From an uncultured Erysipelotrichaceae bacterium (lineage in GTDB: Bacteria > Bacillota_I > Bacilli_A > RF39 > UBA660), in assembly GCA_902783435.1 (NCBI GenBank), contig CACZQV010000009.1:1-25940 (forward strand): a DNA stretch of 25,940 nucleotides, written 5' to 3'. The position numbers and the translations under genes are program-made. The notes beneath the pieces are model-generated. The model did not search any database, was not told where the DNA came from, and saw nothing but the letters and a program-made list of their open reading frames with translations. Shown here one piece after another: positions 1 to 8,810 of this stretch (the stretch's first letter is position 1; the number at the start of each line of letters is the position of its first letter).

Positions 1-108
1 AATAATCACAATAGCGTCGTTATGCATTACACAATACATATTTTTTCCGACTTCTCCTAAACCACCTAAAACAATAATCTTTGTTTCATTGGTTTTGTCT
101 TTGTTCAT
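1..108 (-). CDS. rnj: Ribonuclease J, N-terminal fragment (runs off the left edge)
   Basis: The minus strand opens with ATG at 108-106 and reads 36 codons without a stop to the window edge. The peptide contains VLGGLGEVGKNMYCV followed by an acidic residue and AIVII, the highly conserved first strand and loop of RNase J (the B. subtilis protein reads ALGGLGEIGKNTYAV at this point). RNase J is a metallo-beta-lactamase/beta-CASP 5'-3' exo- and endoribonuclease used in mRNA decay and rRNA processing. The catalytic HxHxDH motif lies beyond the edge and cannot be seen. A strong ribosome binding site (AAGGAG on the minus strand, 120-115) fixes the start. The gene is divergent from the surface-protein gene. 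Whether it is J1 or J2 cannot be told. Confidence 0.85.
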   Translation of the reverse strand, partial: MNKDKTNETKIIVLGGLGEVGKNMYCVMHNDAIVII

Positions 109-151
109 TTAAATCTCCTTTCTTTTTTTTTCATAAAGAACTGACTAGAAA

Positions 152-180
152 ATTATACTATATTTTTTTGATTTTGTCTA
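152..180 (-). promoter_or_regulatory. Sigma-A-type promoter for RNase J
   Basis: On the minus strand a perfect -10 TATAAT (157-152) lies 17 bases downstream of a -35 TAGACA (180-175, five of six consensus positions). It points at the RNase J start at 108. Confidence 0.75.
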
Positions 181-212
181 TTTTTAAGTAAAAAAAATGT
201 GTAAATAATGTA

Positions 213-241
213 TTTAAAAATTAATTTGGTTATGTTATACT
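213..241 (+). promoter_or_regulatory. Extended -10 promoter for the giant surface protein
   Basis: TGTTATACT at 233-241 is an extended -10 (TG, one base, TATACT). A weak -35 TTTAAA at 213-218 sits 17 bases upstream. An overlapping TATAAT at 242-247 is an alternative -10 with no good -35. The start codon follows 22 bases after the -10, with GGGAG (251-255) as ribosome binding site. Confidence 0.55.
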
Positions 242-263
242 TATAATAGTGGGAGAGTAGAAT

Positions 264-3200
264 ATGAGAAGATATAAGAAAAAGAATAGTTTTAAATTTT
301 TTTTATTTGTTTTTATATTTGTAATGGTACTAGGTTATGCTTTATTAAGTACTAATTTAAACATAACTGGTATGGTTAATCTTAGACATCAAAATTTTAG
401 TATTCATTGGGTTCCAAATAGTATAGAAGTAAATGATAAATCAATATCACAAGAAGAACCTATTTTAAGTGATGATAATACGACTATTTCTTATACTATT
501 AATTTAAAACAACCAGGTGATTTTTATGAGTTTTTAATAGACGCAACAAATGATGGTACTATCGATGGAATGATAGAATTAGATGGATTAGATCCAGTAG
601 TTAAAGATGAAAATGATGAAGTAATAGAATTACCAAGTTATTTAAAATATTCAGTAACATATAGTGACGGAAGTGATATAGAAAAATATCACCTTTTGGG
701 CGTTGGTAAAACAGAACATTATAAAGTAAGAGTAGAATTTGATAAAGATGTGGATATAGATGATTTACCTAATGGTTCAGGACAAATCCATATTGATACA
801 ACAATTCCTTATGAACAAGCAGATGATAATGCATATGAAAGAGAACCTTTAAGTAATTTAACTATGTTACAAACAGGACCAGAAGTTAATGCTAAATTAA
901 AAAGATTAGCAGGTAATACTGAAATAACTCCTGAGATGGTAGATAGAGCTCTTTATTTGGTTAATTTTGTTTATAAATATCTAAATTCTTATGGTATTAT
1001 AGAACTTCCTGATGGGATGACACAAGAAGAATGGCAGGAAATGCAAAATGCTGCAGGCGATATAAGTAGTAAAATAATGGATACTAATGTTACAAGTATA
1101 GAATTTGCTGATACATTACCAAGTGAATATGAAACTGAAGATAATATAATATCTACTTCAACTTCAAAAGAACCAGTATATGCATGGTATGATAATGGAG
1201 TAATATATATTTATTCAGAAGCTGAAGAAATATATATGAATCAAAATTCATCAGGATTATTTAATGTTTTTCAAAATGTATCTAATATAAATTTAACTCG
1301 ATTTAATACAAGTAAAGTAGTTAATATGAGCGATATGTTCATGGGTGATGGAGGTTTACCAAGATTAGATGTAAGTAATTTTAATACGAATAAAGTTACT
1401 AATATGAGTTATATGTTTGGTGTATGTCAAAGTATGACTAGTTTGGATTTAAGTAATTTTAATACAAGTAAAGTTACTGATATGTCTGGAATGTTCTTCT
1501 ATAATCAACATTTATTAGATTTAAACATAAGTAGTTTTAATACAAGTAAAGTAACTGATATGTCTGCTATGTTTACTTATGATTCAAGTTTACAAAGTAT
1601 AGATTTAAGTAATTTCAATACAAGTAAAGTAACTAATATGCGTAGTATGTTTTCAAGTTGTTTAAGTTTAAGAAATTTAGACTTGAGTAGTTTTAATACA
1701 AGTAATGTAGAAGATATGTATGGGATGTTCTTATATGATCAGTATTTGGCTGATATAGAGTTTGGTAATAATTTTAATACATCAAAAGTAACAAATATGA
1801 AATTTATGTTTGGTATGTGTAAATTATTAACTTCTTTAGATGTTGGTGAATTTGATACAAGTAATGTAAGAACTATGTATGGAATGTTTTCAGAATGTGC
1901 AAGTTTACAAACTTTAAATGTAAAAAGCTTTAATACAAGTAAAGTAGAAGATATGTCTGGTGTATTTTCTGGTTGTGCAAATTTAACAGGTTTAGATCTT
2001 ACTAGATGGGATACAAGTAATACAACGACTATGTATTCTATGTTTGCTGGATGTTCAAATATAGTTACATTAGATTTAAGTAGTTTTGATACGAGTAAAG
2101 TAACAAATATGGCAAATATGTTTTATAGTTGTGATAAATTGAGAACTGTTTATGTATCTGATGATTTTATTACTACAAATGTTACGGATTCAACAAATAT
2201 GTTTACAAATTCAACTAATATAGTAGGTGGTCAAGGAACAGTATATAATTCTGAACATATTGATAAAGAATATGCTCATATAGATGGTGGAGTAGATAAT
2301 CCAGGATACTTTACTGGAAAATCAGAATATTGTGTAACATTAGATGCTAATGGTGGAACTGTTACTCCTTCAATGATAAATATAGTTTTAGGAGAAGAAA
2401 TAGGAACTTTACCAACACCAACAAGAGAACATTATTCATTCGATGGATGGTATACAGAACTAATTGGTGGTATAAAAATAGATTCAACATATATTCCTAC
2501 AAATCATCAAATATTCTATGCACATTGGATTGAAGATGATCATTATATAATAACATTTAATGGTAATGAAGGACGTGTAAATGAAGATTATAGAAAAGTA
2601 TATGTAGGAGAAGAAATAGGAACTTTACCATCTGCTTCTAGAAGTGGATATACATTAGAAGGATGGTATACAGAAATAAGTGATGGAGTAAAAGTAGAAT
2701 CAACATATATTCCAGATGAAAACATAGAATTATATGCGAGATGGGAAAAGAGTAAATATACAATAACATTTAATCCAAATGGTGGAACAGTATCACCAAC
2801 AAGTAAGCAAATATATCAAGGTGATGCGATTGGAGAACTTCCAACACCAACAAGAACTGGATACACATTTAATGGATGGTATACAAGTTCTAGTGGTGGT
2901 ACTAAGATAACTGAAGAAACTATTCCAACATATAATAGAACATATTATGCTCATTGGACACAAACTCCTAAATATACAGTTACATTTAATCCAAATGGTG
3001 GAACAGTAACTCCAACAAGTAGGCAAGTATATAAGGGAAATGAGGTAGGAGAGTTACCAACACCAACAAGAGATAATTATACATTTGATGGATGGTTTAC
3101 TGCATCTAGTGGTGGTGATGAAGTAACTGCAAGTACTATTGTTACTGCTACTGTTACCTATTATGCACATTGGATAGAAAATCCAAAATATACAGTAACA

Positions 3201-6200
3201 TTTAATGCCAATGGTGGAACAGTATCACCAGAAAGTAAGCAGATATATCAAGGTAATGAGATAGGAGAACTTCCAACGCCAACAAGAACAGATTATACAT
3301 TTGACGGATGGCATATAGATGTAACAGATTATATTGATATAGATAGTTCATATATCCCAAATAGTGATTTAACACTATATGCCAAATGGTATCCAACTGA
3401 TAAAGTAGCCGAAATAAATGGTACTTATTATAATACATTACAATTAGCATTTAATGCAGTTCCTACAACAGGAGAAATAACAACTATAAGATTATTAAAG
3501 AGTACAACAGAAAAAGCAACATTAGCAGCAGGTAAAAATGCAGTATTAAATTTAAGAGGATTTACTGTTAATAATACTTCAGATAATACAATAGTAGTTA
3601 ATGGTACATTAAAGATGAATGGTGGTATTATAACATGTTCTGCTGGTAAAGGAGCAATAGATGTAACTGGTACATTAGAACTTGATAATGTAACAATAGA
3701 AGCTACGGGTTCAAGACAAGCTTTATATAATAATGGCGGTACTGTAACAATAAATAATTGTAATTTAACATCATCAGCTACACAAAGAGCAGCTTTACAT
3801 AATTTAAATAATGGTACTATATATATAAATAGTGGTACTATTACTTCAACTAATCTTTATGCAATATATAATGAAAGTGGAACGATTAATATTGGTAAAA
3901 AAGATGGAATAATTGATACAAATATAATTACAGTACAAGGTAAAACTTATGGTATAGTAGCCAATAATAAATACAATTTCTATGACGGAACAATTAAAGG
4001 TGGAACATATCATGTAGGAACTGCTACTACAGGTACAACACCTACAGTTGCAAATGATACTAATGAAACAAAAATAAATGAAATAGAAACTAATTCAGAA
4101 AAATTATTGGGAACAGAGACAATAGGTTCTACTACATATAAAACATTAAAACTACAAGCAATAATTCCAAAATACACAGTTACATTTAATCCTAATGGAG
4201 GAAGTGTAGATCCAACTTCTAAGAAAATAGATATTGGTAGTCAAGTAGGAGAATTACCAACACCTACGTGGGAAAATCATACATTTGATGGATGGTGGAC
4301 AGATTTAACTTCTGGGGTACCAGTAACATCAGAAACAGTGCCTGAGGGTAATGTCACATATTATGCACATTGGACAGAAATAATCGATGAATGTACTGCA
4401 TTTAGAAATGATTCTTGGACTACGATTTTAAATAATGTAGATAATGATCCTACTACTTATCCAGTAGGATGTACTAAAGAAGTTGATTTAGGTTCAACAT
4501 ATGGTACACATACATTAAGAGTAGCAAATAATACTACACCAGCAGCGTGTAGTACTCAAGGATTTAGTCAATCTGCATGTGGTTTTGTATTAGAATTTGC
4601 AGATGTAATCACAAGACATAGAATGAATTCATCTGTAGAAGGAGACACAACAACAATAGGAGTAAACGCTAATGGTGGATGGGAATATAGTGATATGAGA
4701 GCATATCTAAATAGTACAACATATGCCTATGAAAATATAGATTATACAAGTGCAGGAATCTATAACGCCTTACCAAGTGAATTAAGAAGTAAAATAATAG
4801 ATACAACAGTAGTATCAGGACATAATATGCACGATTCAACAAACTTTACAACAACTGATAAATTATATTTATTATCAACAAAAGAAGTATATGGGAAAGA
4901 AGGAACAACTAATGTAGTAACTACTGATACGGCTGAAGTGGAAACAAGACAATTAGATTATTACAAATCAAAAGGAGCAACTACGACTAATGTCTCAGAT
5001 GTTATTAAACAGAATTTAAGTGGAGCAAATTATGAATGGTGGCTCCGTTCGGCTAATAGCTATAGCGTCGATGCCTTTGGCGTTATTGATTATGGTAACT
5101 TTTTCTTCTATGTAGGAAGAGAAGGTAATCATTTCTACGAATTTTCTAATTATACTTATGGTGTTTCCCCAGCATTCCGTATAGGTAAGACTTATAATGT
5201 TACATTTAATGCTAATGATGGTTATGTATCTGAAGGTAGCAGAACTATAAATAAAGGTGATTCTATTGGTACACTTCCAACACCTACTAGACCAGGTTAT
5301 GATTTCATTGGATGGTATACTGGTGTAACAGATGGAACAGAAATATCATCTTCAATGGTACCAACTGGTAATGTTACATATTATGCACATTGGACTTATG
5401 CTTGTGAACAATTTGAAAATGATTCATGGACTACAGTAATGAATAATATTATAAGTAATCCTAATACTTATCCATTGGGTTGTGAAAAGCCAGTTGATAT
5501 GGAAAATTTAGGTACACATTATTTAAGAATATCTAATACATCTACAGCTTCAGGGTGCAATGTTTCTGGATTTAGTCAAACAGCATGTGGTGTAGTATTT
5601 GAATTTGCAGATGCTTTTGATAGTCGAAGAATGAATCCAGGTCCATCTTCTTCACAACAAAATGGTGAAGGAAATAAAGGTGGATGGGAATATAGTGAGT
5701 TGAGATCTTATGTAAATTCAACAGTTTATAATGCTTTACCTGATGTAATAAAAAATAGAATACTTCCTACTAGTGTAATATCAGGTCATGGATCTGATGA
5801 TAGTGCAAACTTTGTTACACAAGATAAACTGTATTTCTTATCAATGAAAGAAATATGGGGTGTAAATTCTACTGAATATGCTAGTTTACCTAATGATAGT
5901 GTGGGAGCAACAAGACAATTAGATTATTATGAAATGAAAGGTACTAGTATTAGTGATCCATCACCTGCAAGTAAGAGTTTTTCATATTGGTTACGTTCAG
6001 CCGATTTAAATAGTAGTAGATTCTTTATTACTTCTAGTAATGCAGGAGTGCCATGGGGTTCTTATGCTGAATACAATTCATATATTTCTCCAGCTTTCCG
6101 AGTAGGTAATAAATATACTATAGATTTTAATGCTAATGGTGGGGAAGTAAGTCCTACATCAAAAGAAATAGTAGCAGGTAATTCAATAGGTGATATGCCA

Positions 6201-8750
6201 ACTCCTACAAGAACAGGTTATGTATTTGAAGGATGGTATATAGATATAGTAAGTGGTTTAAGGATAGATGAAAGCTATATTCCTGATTCTAATATTACAT
6301 TGTACGCAAAGTGGAGAAAATTAAATTCTGAATTTGATACTGGTTCAAATGTATCACAAAAACTTAAGAAACTTGCTAATCCAGCTAATTCTTATAATGG
6401 TAGTGATACAAATATAATTTCAATAAAGCGTTCTTCAATAGAACCAACATCTGTAAACAAAGGAGAAGATAATATTATTTCTTCTAGCACGAGTGATTAT
6501 CCAATATATGCATGGTATGATAATGGAACAATTTATTGGTGGAGTGAAGACGATATGCCTTTATTAAATAAGAATTCTGGAAATTTATTTTCTGGTTTTA
6601 AATCATTATCAAGCGTTGATTTAGAAGATTTAGATACAAGTAATGTAACTGATATGCATAGTATGTTCAATGGTTGTACTACTTTAACAAGTTTGGATCT
6701 AAGTGGTTTTGATACAAGTAGCGTTACTGATATGCATAGTATGTTCTATGGTTGTACAAAACTAACATCATTAAATATAAGTCATTTTGAAACAAATGAA
6801 GTTACTGATATGAGTTATATGTTTCGAGAAAGTGGTATTACTAATATTAATCTAAGTATGTTTAATTTTGAGAAAGTCGAAAAAATGGAATATATGTTCT
6901 TTAACTGTGATAATTTAGAGACAGTTAACTTAGGAGAAGTAAATAATGCAGCAATTGTAAGTACAAATAATATGTTTGATAATTGTGATGCATTAGAGAA
7001 AGTAATTGCTAGAGATTTATATTTAGGATCATCTTCTCAGCATATGTTTTCAAATACTCATATATATGAATTAGATGGAGTAGAAACATGGGATTCTTCA
7101 AAAGTAACTGATATGAGCTTTATGTTTGCTAATTCTAATATTTTAGAATTAGATTTGAGTAGCTTTGATACAAGTAATGTAACAAATATGAATGGAATGT
7201 TCAACAATATGCAATATTTAACTACTATATATGTTGGAGATGGATGGAATATATCAAATGTTACTTCTTCTTCAGTTATGTTTGGTGATTGCGATAATAT
7301 AGTAGGACAAAACGGTACAAAATATAATAGAAATTATATTACTAAAACTTATGCTAAAATTGATATGCCTAATAATCAAGGTTATCTTTCTCAAAAGAAT
7401 ACTATTGGTGATGAATATAATGTAATATTGAATTTAAATAATAAATCAGAAAATAGTGATGTGGTTGGTTTTAAAATTTTACAAGGGGAACAACTTGGAA
7501 ATTTATTGGAACCAGTAAGAGTAGGTTATGTATTTCAAGGTTGGTATACAGGTATAACTGATGGAATTGAAATTGATTCAAATACGATACCTACATCTAA
7601 TGTTACATATTATGCTCATTGGATTCCTGTTGATTGTAATGGTTTTGATACAGCGTCTTGGTCAACTATCGCAAGTAACATTTCACAAAATCCTCAAGCA
7701 TATCCAATCGGATGTACAAAGAATGTTGATTTAGGTGAATATGGTACTCATACAATTAGAGTAGCAAATAATACATCGCCAGATACTTGTTCATCTTCAG
7801 GATACTCACAAACAGCATGTGGATTTGTATTAGAATTTACAGATATAATTACGACACATAGAATGGATCCATACGATGAAAGTGTTTCTCAAATAGGTAA
7901 TGGTAACATAGGTGGATGGGAACATAGTGAGATGAGACAATTTTTAAATAATAGTATATATAATTTATTACCTTCAGATTTAAAACAATTGATTGATGAT
8001 ACTACTGTTATATCAGGACATGAATCTGGTGTTTCTTCTAATTATGTTACTACTGACAAATTATATTTACTTTCACCAACAGAAGTATTTGGAACAGAAG
8101 GAACAATGAATGTTGTACAAAATGATAGCGCTAAATATTTAACACGACAATTAGATTATTATAAGCTTTCAAGAAATAGAACTAATAGTGTTGTTACGGG
8201 AGTAAAAAAATATGAAAATGATAATGCTGAATGGTTTTTCCGTACAGCTGAAAGCAATAGTACTAAGGCTTTCTATATGTTATTTTACGATGGTAATAAT
8301 TTTGCTATAAATTCACCTTATGAAGGTGGTGTATCTCCAGCATTTAAATTGAAAACAAGCGAAGCTCCTGTAGAAACACATACTAATACTGATACAACAT
8401 GTGGTGATAATACACCTCCAACTTGTACACTTAATTATGTTAATGTAAATAGTAATGGATTTACTTATTCATTTAGTTGTACTGATGATACACAGATTAA
8501 TAGAATAACTTCATTATTTGATCATGATCCATATAATGGGCAATATAATTCAAGAACATTTGATACTATCGGTACAGTTAAGAATGGAACTATATCAAAT
8601 GGAGGAAAGACTAGTACGTATACAAGTCAATGGACTACAGATAATTCTGATCCACCAGATCATAATACATGTTATTACTTTAGTTATGGTGGAGAAGATA
8701 GTTGTGGTAACTGGAATGTATATCATACAAATAGTTGTTATCAATATTAA
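264..8750 (+). CDS. Giant BspA-like mosaic surface protein (LRR, B repeats, DUF6273-like domains)
   Basis: A 2828-residue exported protein, probably an adhesin or host-surface interaction protein (role inferred from domains). Residues 1-30 are a basic stretch and a hydrophobic helix ending LGYALLSTNLNITG, a leader style seen with SipW/camelysin-type proteins. A beta-sandwich follows (about 40-185). Then come: BspA/DUF285 leucine-rich repeats (about 336-655); five InlB-type B repeats (about 688-1044); a predicted beta-helix (about 1053-1299); B repeat 6; DUF6273-like domain 1 (about 1375-1641); B repeat 7; domain 2 (about 1713-1948); B repeat 8; a second LRR block (about 2113-2318); B repeat 9; domain 3 (about 2456-2698); and a Cys-rich Ig-like C-terminus. 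There is no LPXTG sorting signal or C-terminal membrane anchor; LPTPT inside the B repeats is not one. Anchoring is therefore either by an uncleaved N-terminal helix or absent after cleavage. The gene is monocistronic, between its own promoter and a terminator. Confidence 0.85.
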   Translation: MRRYKKKNSFKFFLFVFIFVMVLGYALLSTNLNITGMVNLRHQNFSIHWVPNSIEVNDKSISQEEPILSDDNTTISYTINLKQPGDFYEFLIDATNDGTIDGMIELDGLDPVVKDENDEVIELPSYLKYSVTYSDGSDIEKYHLLGVGKTEHYKVRVEFDKDVDIDDLPNGSGQIHIDTTIPYEQADDNAYEREPLSNLTMLQTGPEVNAKLKRLAGNTEITPEMVDRALYLVNFVYKYLNSYGIIELPDGMTQEEWQEMQNAAGDISSKIMDTNVTSIEFADTLPSEYETEDNIISTSTSKEPVYAWYDNGVIYIYSEAEEIYMNQNSSGLFNVFQNVSNINLTRFNTSKVVNMSDMFMGDGGLPRLDVSNFNTNKVTNMSYMFGVCQSMTSLDLSNFNTSKVTDMSGMFFYNQHLLDLNISSFNTSKVTDMSAMFTYDSSLQSIDLSNFNTSKVTNMRSMFSSCLSLRNLDLSSFNTSNVEDMYGMFLYDQYLADIEFGNNFNTSKVTNMKFMFGMCKLLTSLDVGEFDTSNVRTMYGMFSECASLQTLNVKSFNTSKVEDMSGVFSGCANLTGLDLTRWDTSNTTTMYSMFAGCSNIVTLDLSSFDTSKVTNMANMFYSCDKLRTVYVSDDFITTNVTDSTNMFTNSTNIVGGQGTVYNSEHIDKEYAHIDGGVDNPGYFTGKSEYCVTLDANGGTVTPSMINIVLGEEIGTLPTPTREHYSFDGWYTELIGGIKIDSTYIPTNHQIFYAHWIEDDHYIITFNGNEGRVNEDYRKVYVGEEIGTLPSASRSGYTLEGWYTEISDGVKVESTYIPDENIELYARWEKSKYTITFNPNGGTVSPTSKQIYQGDAIGELPTPTRTGYTFNGWYTSSSGGTKITEETIPTYNRTYYAHWTQTPKYTVTFNPNGGTVTPTSRQVYKGNEVGELPTPTRDNYTFDGWFTASSGGDEVTASTIVTATVTYYAHWIENPKYTVTFNANGGTVSPESKQIYQGNEIGELPTPTRTDYTFDGWHIDVTDYIDIDSSYIPNSDLTLYAKWYPTDKVAEINGTYYNTLQLAFNAVPTTGEITTIRLLKSTTEKATLAAGKNAVLNLRGFTVNNTSDNTIVVNGTLKMNGGIITCSAGKGAIDVTGTLELDNVTIEATGSRQALYNNGGTVTINNCNLTSSATQRAALHNLNNGTIYINSGTITSTNLYAIYNESGTINIGKKDGIIDTNIITVQGKTYGIVANNKYNFYDGTIKGGTYHVGTATTGTTPTVANDTNETKINEIETNSEKLLGTETIGSTTYKTLKLQAIIPKYTVTFNPNGGSVDPTSKKIDIGSQVGELPTPTWENHTFDGWWTDLTSGVPVTSETVPEGNVTYYAHWTEIIDECTAFRNDSWTTILNNVDNDPTTYPVGCTKEVDLGSTYGTHTLRVANNTTPAACSTQGFSQSACGFVLEFADVITRHRMNSSVEGDTTTIGVNANGGWEYSDMRAYLNSTTYAYENIDYTSAGIYNALPSELRSKIIDTTVVSGHNMHDSTNFTTTDKLYLLSTKEVYGKEGTTNVVTTDTAEVETRQLDYYKSKGATTTNVSDVIKQNLSGANYEWWLRSANSYSVDAFGVIDYGNFFFYVGREGNHFYEFSNYTYGVSPAFRIGKTYNVTFNANDGYVSEGSRTINKGDSIGTLPTPTRPGYDFIGWYTGVTDGTEISSSMVPTGNVTYYAHWTYACEQFENDSWTTVMNNIISNPNTYPLGCEKPVDMENLGTHYLRISNTSTASGCNVSGFSQTACGVVFEFADAFDSRRMNPGPSSSQQNGEGNKGGWEYSELRSYVNSTVYNALPDVIKNRILPTSVISGHGSDDSANFVTQDKLYFLSMKEIWGVNSTEYASLPNDSVGATRQLDYYEMKGTSISDPSPASKSFSYWLRSADLNSSRFFITSSNAGVPWGSYAEYNSYISPAFRVGNKYTIDFNANGGEVSPTSKEIVAGNSIGDMPTPTRTGYVFEGWYIDIVSGLRIDESYIPDSNITLYAKWRKLNSEFDTGSNVSQKLKKLANPANSYNGSDTNIISIKRSSIEPTSVNKGEDNIISSSTSDYPIYAWYDNGTIYWWSEDDMPLLNKNSGNLFSGFKSLSSVDLEDLDTSNVTDMHSMFNGCTTLTSLDLSGFDTSSVTDMHSMFYGCTKLTSLNISHFETNEVTDMSYMFRESGITNINLSMFNFEKVEKMEYMFFNCDNLETVNLGEVNNAAIVSTNNMFDNCDALEKVIARDLYLGSSSQHMFSNTHIYELDGVETWDSSKVTDMSFMFANSNILELDLSSFDTSNVTNMNGMFNNMQYLTTIYVGDGWNISNVTSSSVMFGDCDNIVGQNGTKYNRNYITKTYAKIDMPNNQGYLSQKNTIGDEYNVILNLNNKSENSDVVGFKILQGEQLGNLLEPVRVGYVFQGWYTGITDGIEIDSNTIPTSNVTYYAHWIPVDCNGFDTASWSTIASNISQNPQAYPIGCTKNVDLGEYGTHTIRVANNTSPDTCSSSGYSQTACGFVLEFTDIITTHRMDPYDESVSQIGNGNIGGWEHSEMRQFLNNSIYNLLPSDLKQLIDDTTVISGHESGVSSNYVTTDKLYLLSPTEVFGTEGTMNVVQNDSAKYLTRQLDYYKLSRNRTNSVVTGVKKYENDNAEWFFRTAESNSTKAFYMLFYDGNNFAINSPYEGGVSPAFKLKTSEAPVETHTNTDTTCGDNTPPTCTLNYVNVNSNGFTYSFSCTDDTQINRITSLFDHDPYNGQYNSRTFDTIGTVKNGTISNGGKTSTYTSQWTTDNSDPPDHNTCYYFSYGGEDSCGNWNVYHTNSCYQY
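1290..2215 (+). repeat. BspA-type (DUF285) leucine-rich repeat array 1
   Basis: About twelve protein repeats of 23-25 residues with the core F-[ND]-T-S-[KN]-V-T-[DN]-M-x-x-M-F followed by L-x-x-L-D-[LV]-S. The DNA copies are similar but not identical (for example aatacaagtaaagtaact recurs with changes), so this is an old protein-level repeat array that could still recombine. It encodes roughly residues 343-650 of the surface protein. Confidence 0.9.
2326..3395 (+). repeat. Five tandem InlB-type B repeats (Listeria-Bacteroides repeat family)
   Basis: Five copies of about 68 residues, each with YTVTFNxNGGTV, then GELPTPTR, a FDGWYT core and a closing YYAHW or YAKW. Copies start near 2326, 2541, 2755, 2971 and 3187. 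Four further single copies of the same family lie at about 4171-4380, 5191-5397, 6112-6315 and 7410-7625, where they act as spacers between the other domains. The last one is the most diverged. Confidence 0.9.
3420..4160 (+). other. Region encoding a predicted right-handed beta-helix
   Basis: Residues about 1053-1299 of the surface protein run through short repeated rungs rich in N, G, T, I and V (for example TLELDNVTIEATG, GTVTINNCNLTSS, GTIYINSGTITST). This is the pattern of pectate-lyase-like or adhesin beta-helices. It interrupts the series of B repeats. The call rests on pattern only. Confidence 0.55.
4385..5188 (+). other. DUF6273-like domain 1 coding region
   Basis: Encodes C-x-x-F-x-N-D-S-W-T-T near the start, an A-C-G-F-V-L-E-F-A-D segment, GGWEYSDMR, a LYLLSTKEVYG strand, and the C-terminal signature WWLRSAN...GVSPAFRI. 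Related copies occupy about 5400-6105 and 7630-8355. Family function is unknown; the fold is thought to be C-type-lectin or FGE-like (established only loosely). The C-terminal segment of this copy has unusual codon use, reported as a finding. Confidence 0.7.
6600..7290 (+). repeat. BspA-type (DUF285) leucine-rich repeat array 2
   Basis: A second, shorter and more degenerate LRR block in the surface protein. Clear copies carry DTSNVTDMHSMF, DTSSVTDMHSMF, ETNEVTDMSYMF and DTSNVTNMNGMF, with weaker units between. Like array 1 it ends in a strand, a IVG(Q/G)xGT motif and a short link to a B repeat, so LRR block plus B repeat looks like a duplicated module. Confidence 0.85.
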
Positions 8751-8777
8751 AAAGGAAAGATTACTTTCCTTTTTTTT
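8751..8777 (+). terminator. Rho-independent terminator after the surface-protein gene
   Basis: A 9-bp stem AAAGGAAAG/CTTTCCTTT with loop ATTA (8760-8763), then a T run. It begins right after the stop codon, and its T run lies where the -35 of the ftsY promoter should be. Confidence 0.85.
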
Positions 8778-8785
8778 CTTTATTA

Positions 8786-8794
8786 TGTTAAAAT
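8786..8794 (+). promoter_or_regulatory. Extended -10 promoter for ftsY
   Basis: TGTTAAAAT is an extended -10 only 16 bases before the ftsY start codon. It leaves a leader of about ten bases that begins at or next to the GGTGAT ribosome binding site (8801-8806). No clear -35 is seen in the T-rich terminator tail. Confidence 0.5.
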
Positions 8795-8810
8795 ATATTT
8801 GGTGATATAA

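Noticed and set aside
1290..2215. Regular DNA repeats that could suggest a CRISPR array
   Set aside because: They are coding leucine-rich repeats in one open frame, with inexact copies and no spacer-like unique segments.
2400..3300. LPTPT motifs resembling the sortase signal LPXTG
   Set aside because: They are internal, recur in each B repeat, end in Thr-Arg rather than Gly, and no hydrophobic tail follows.
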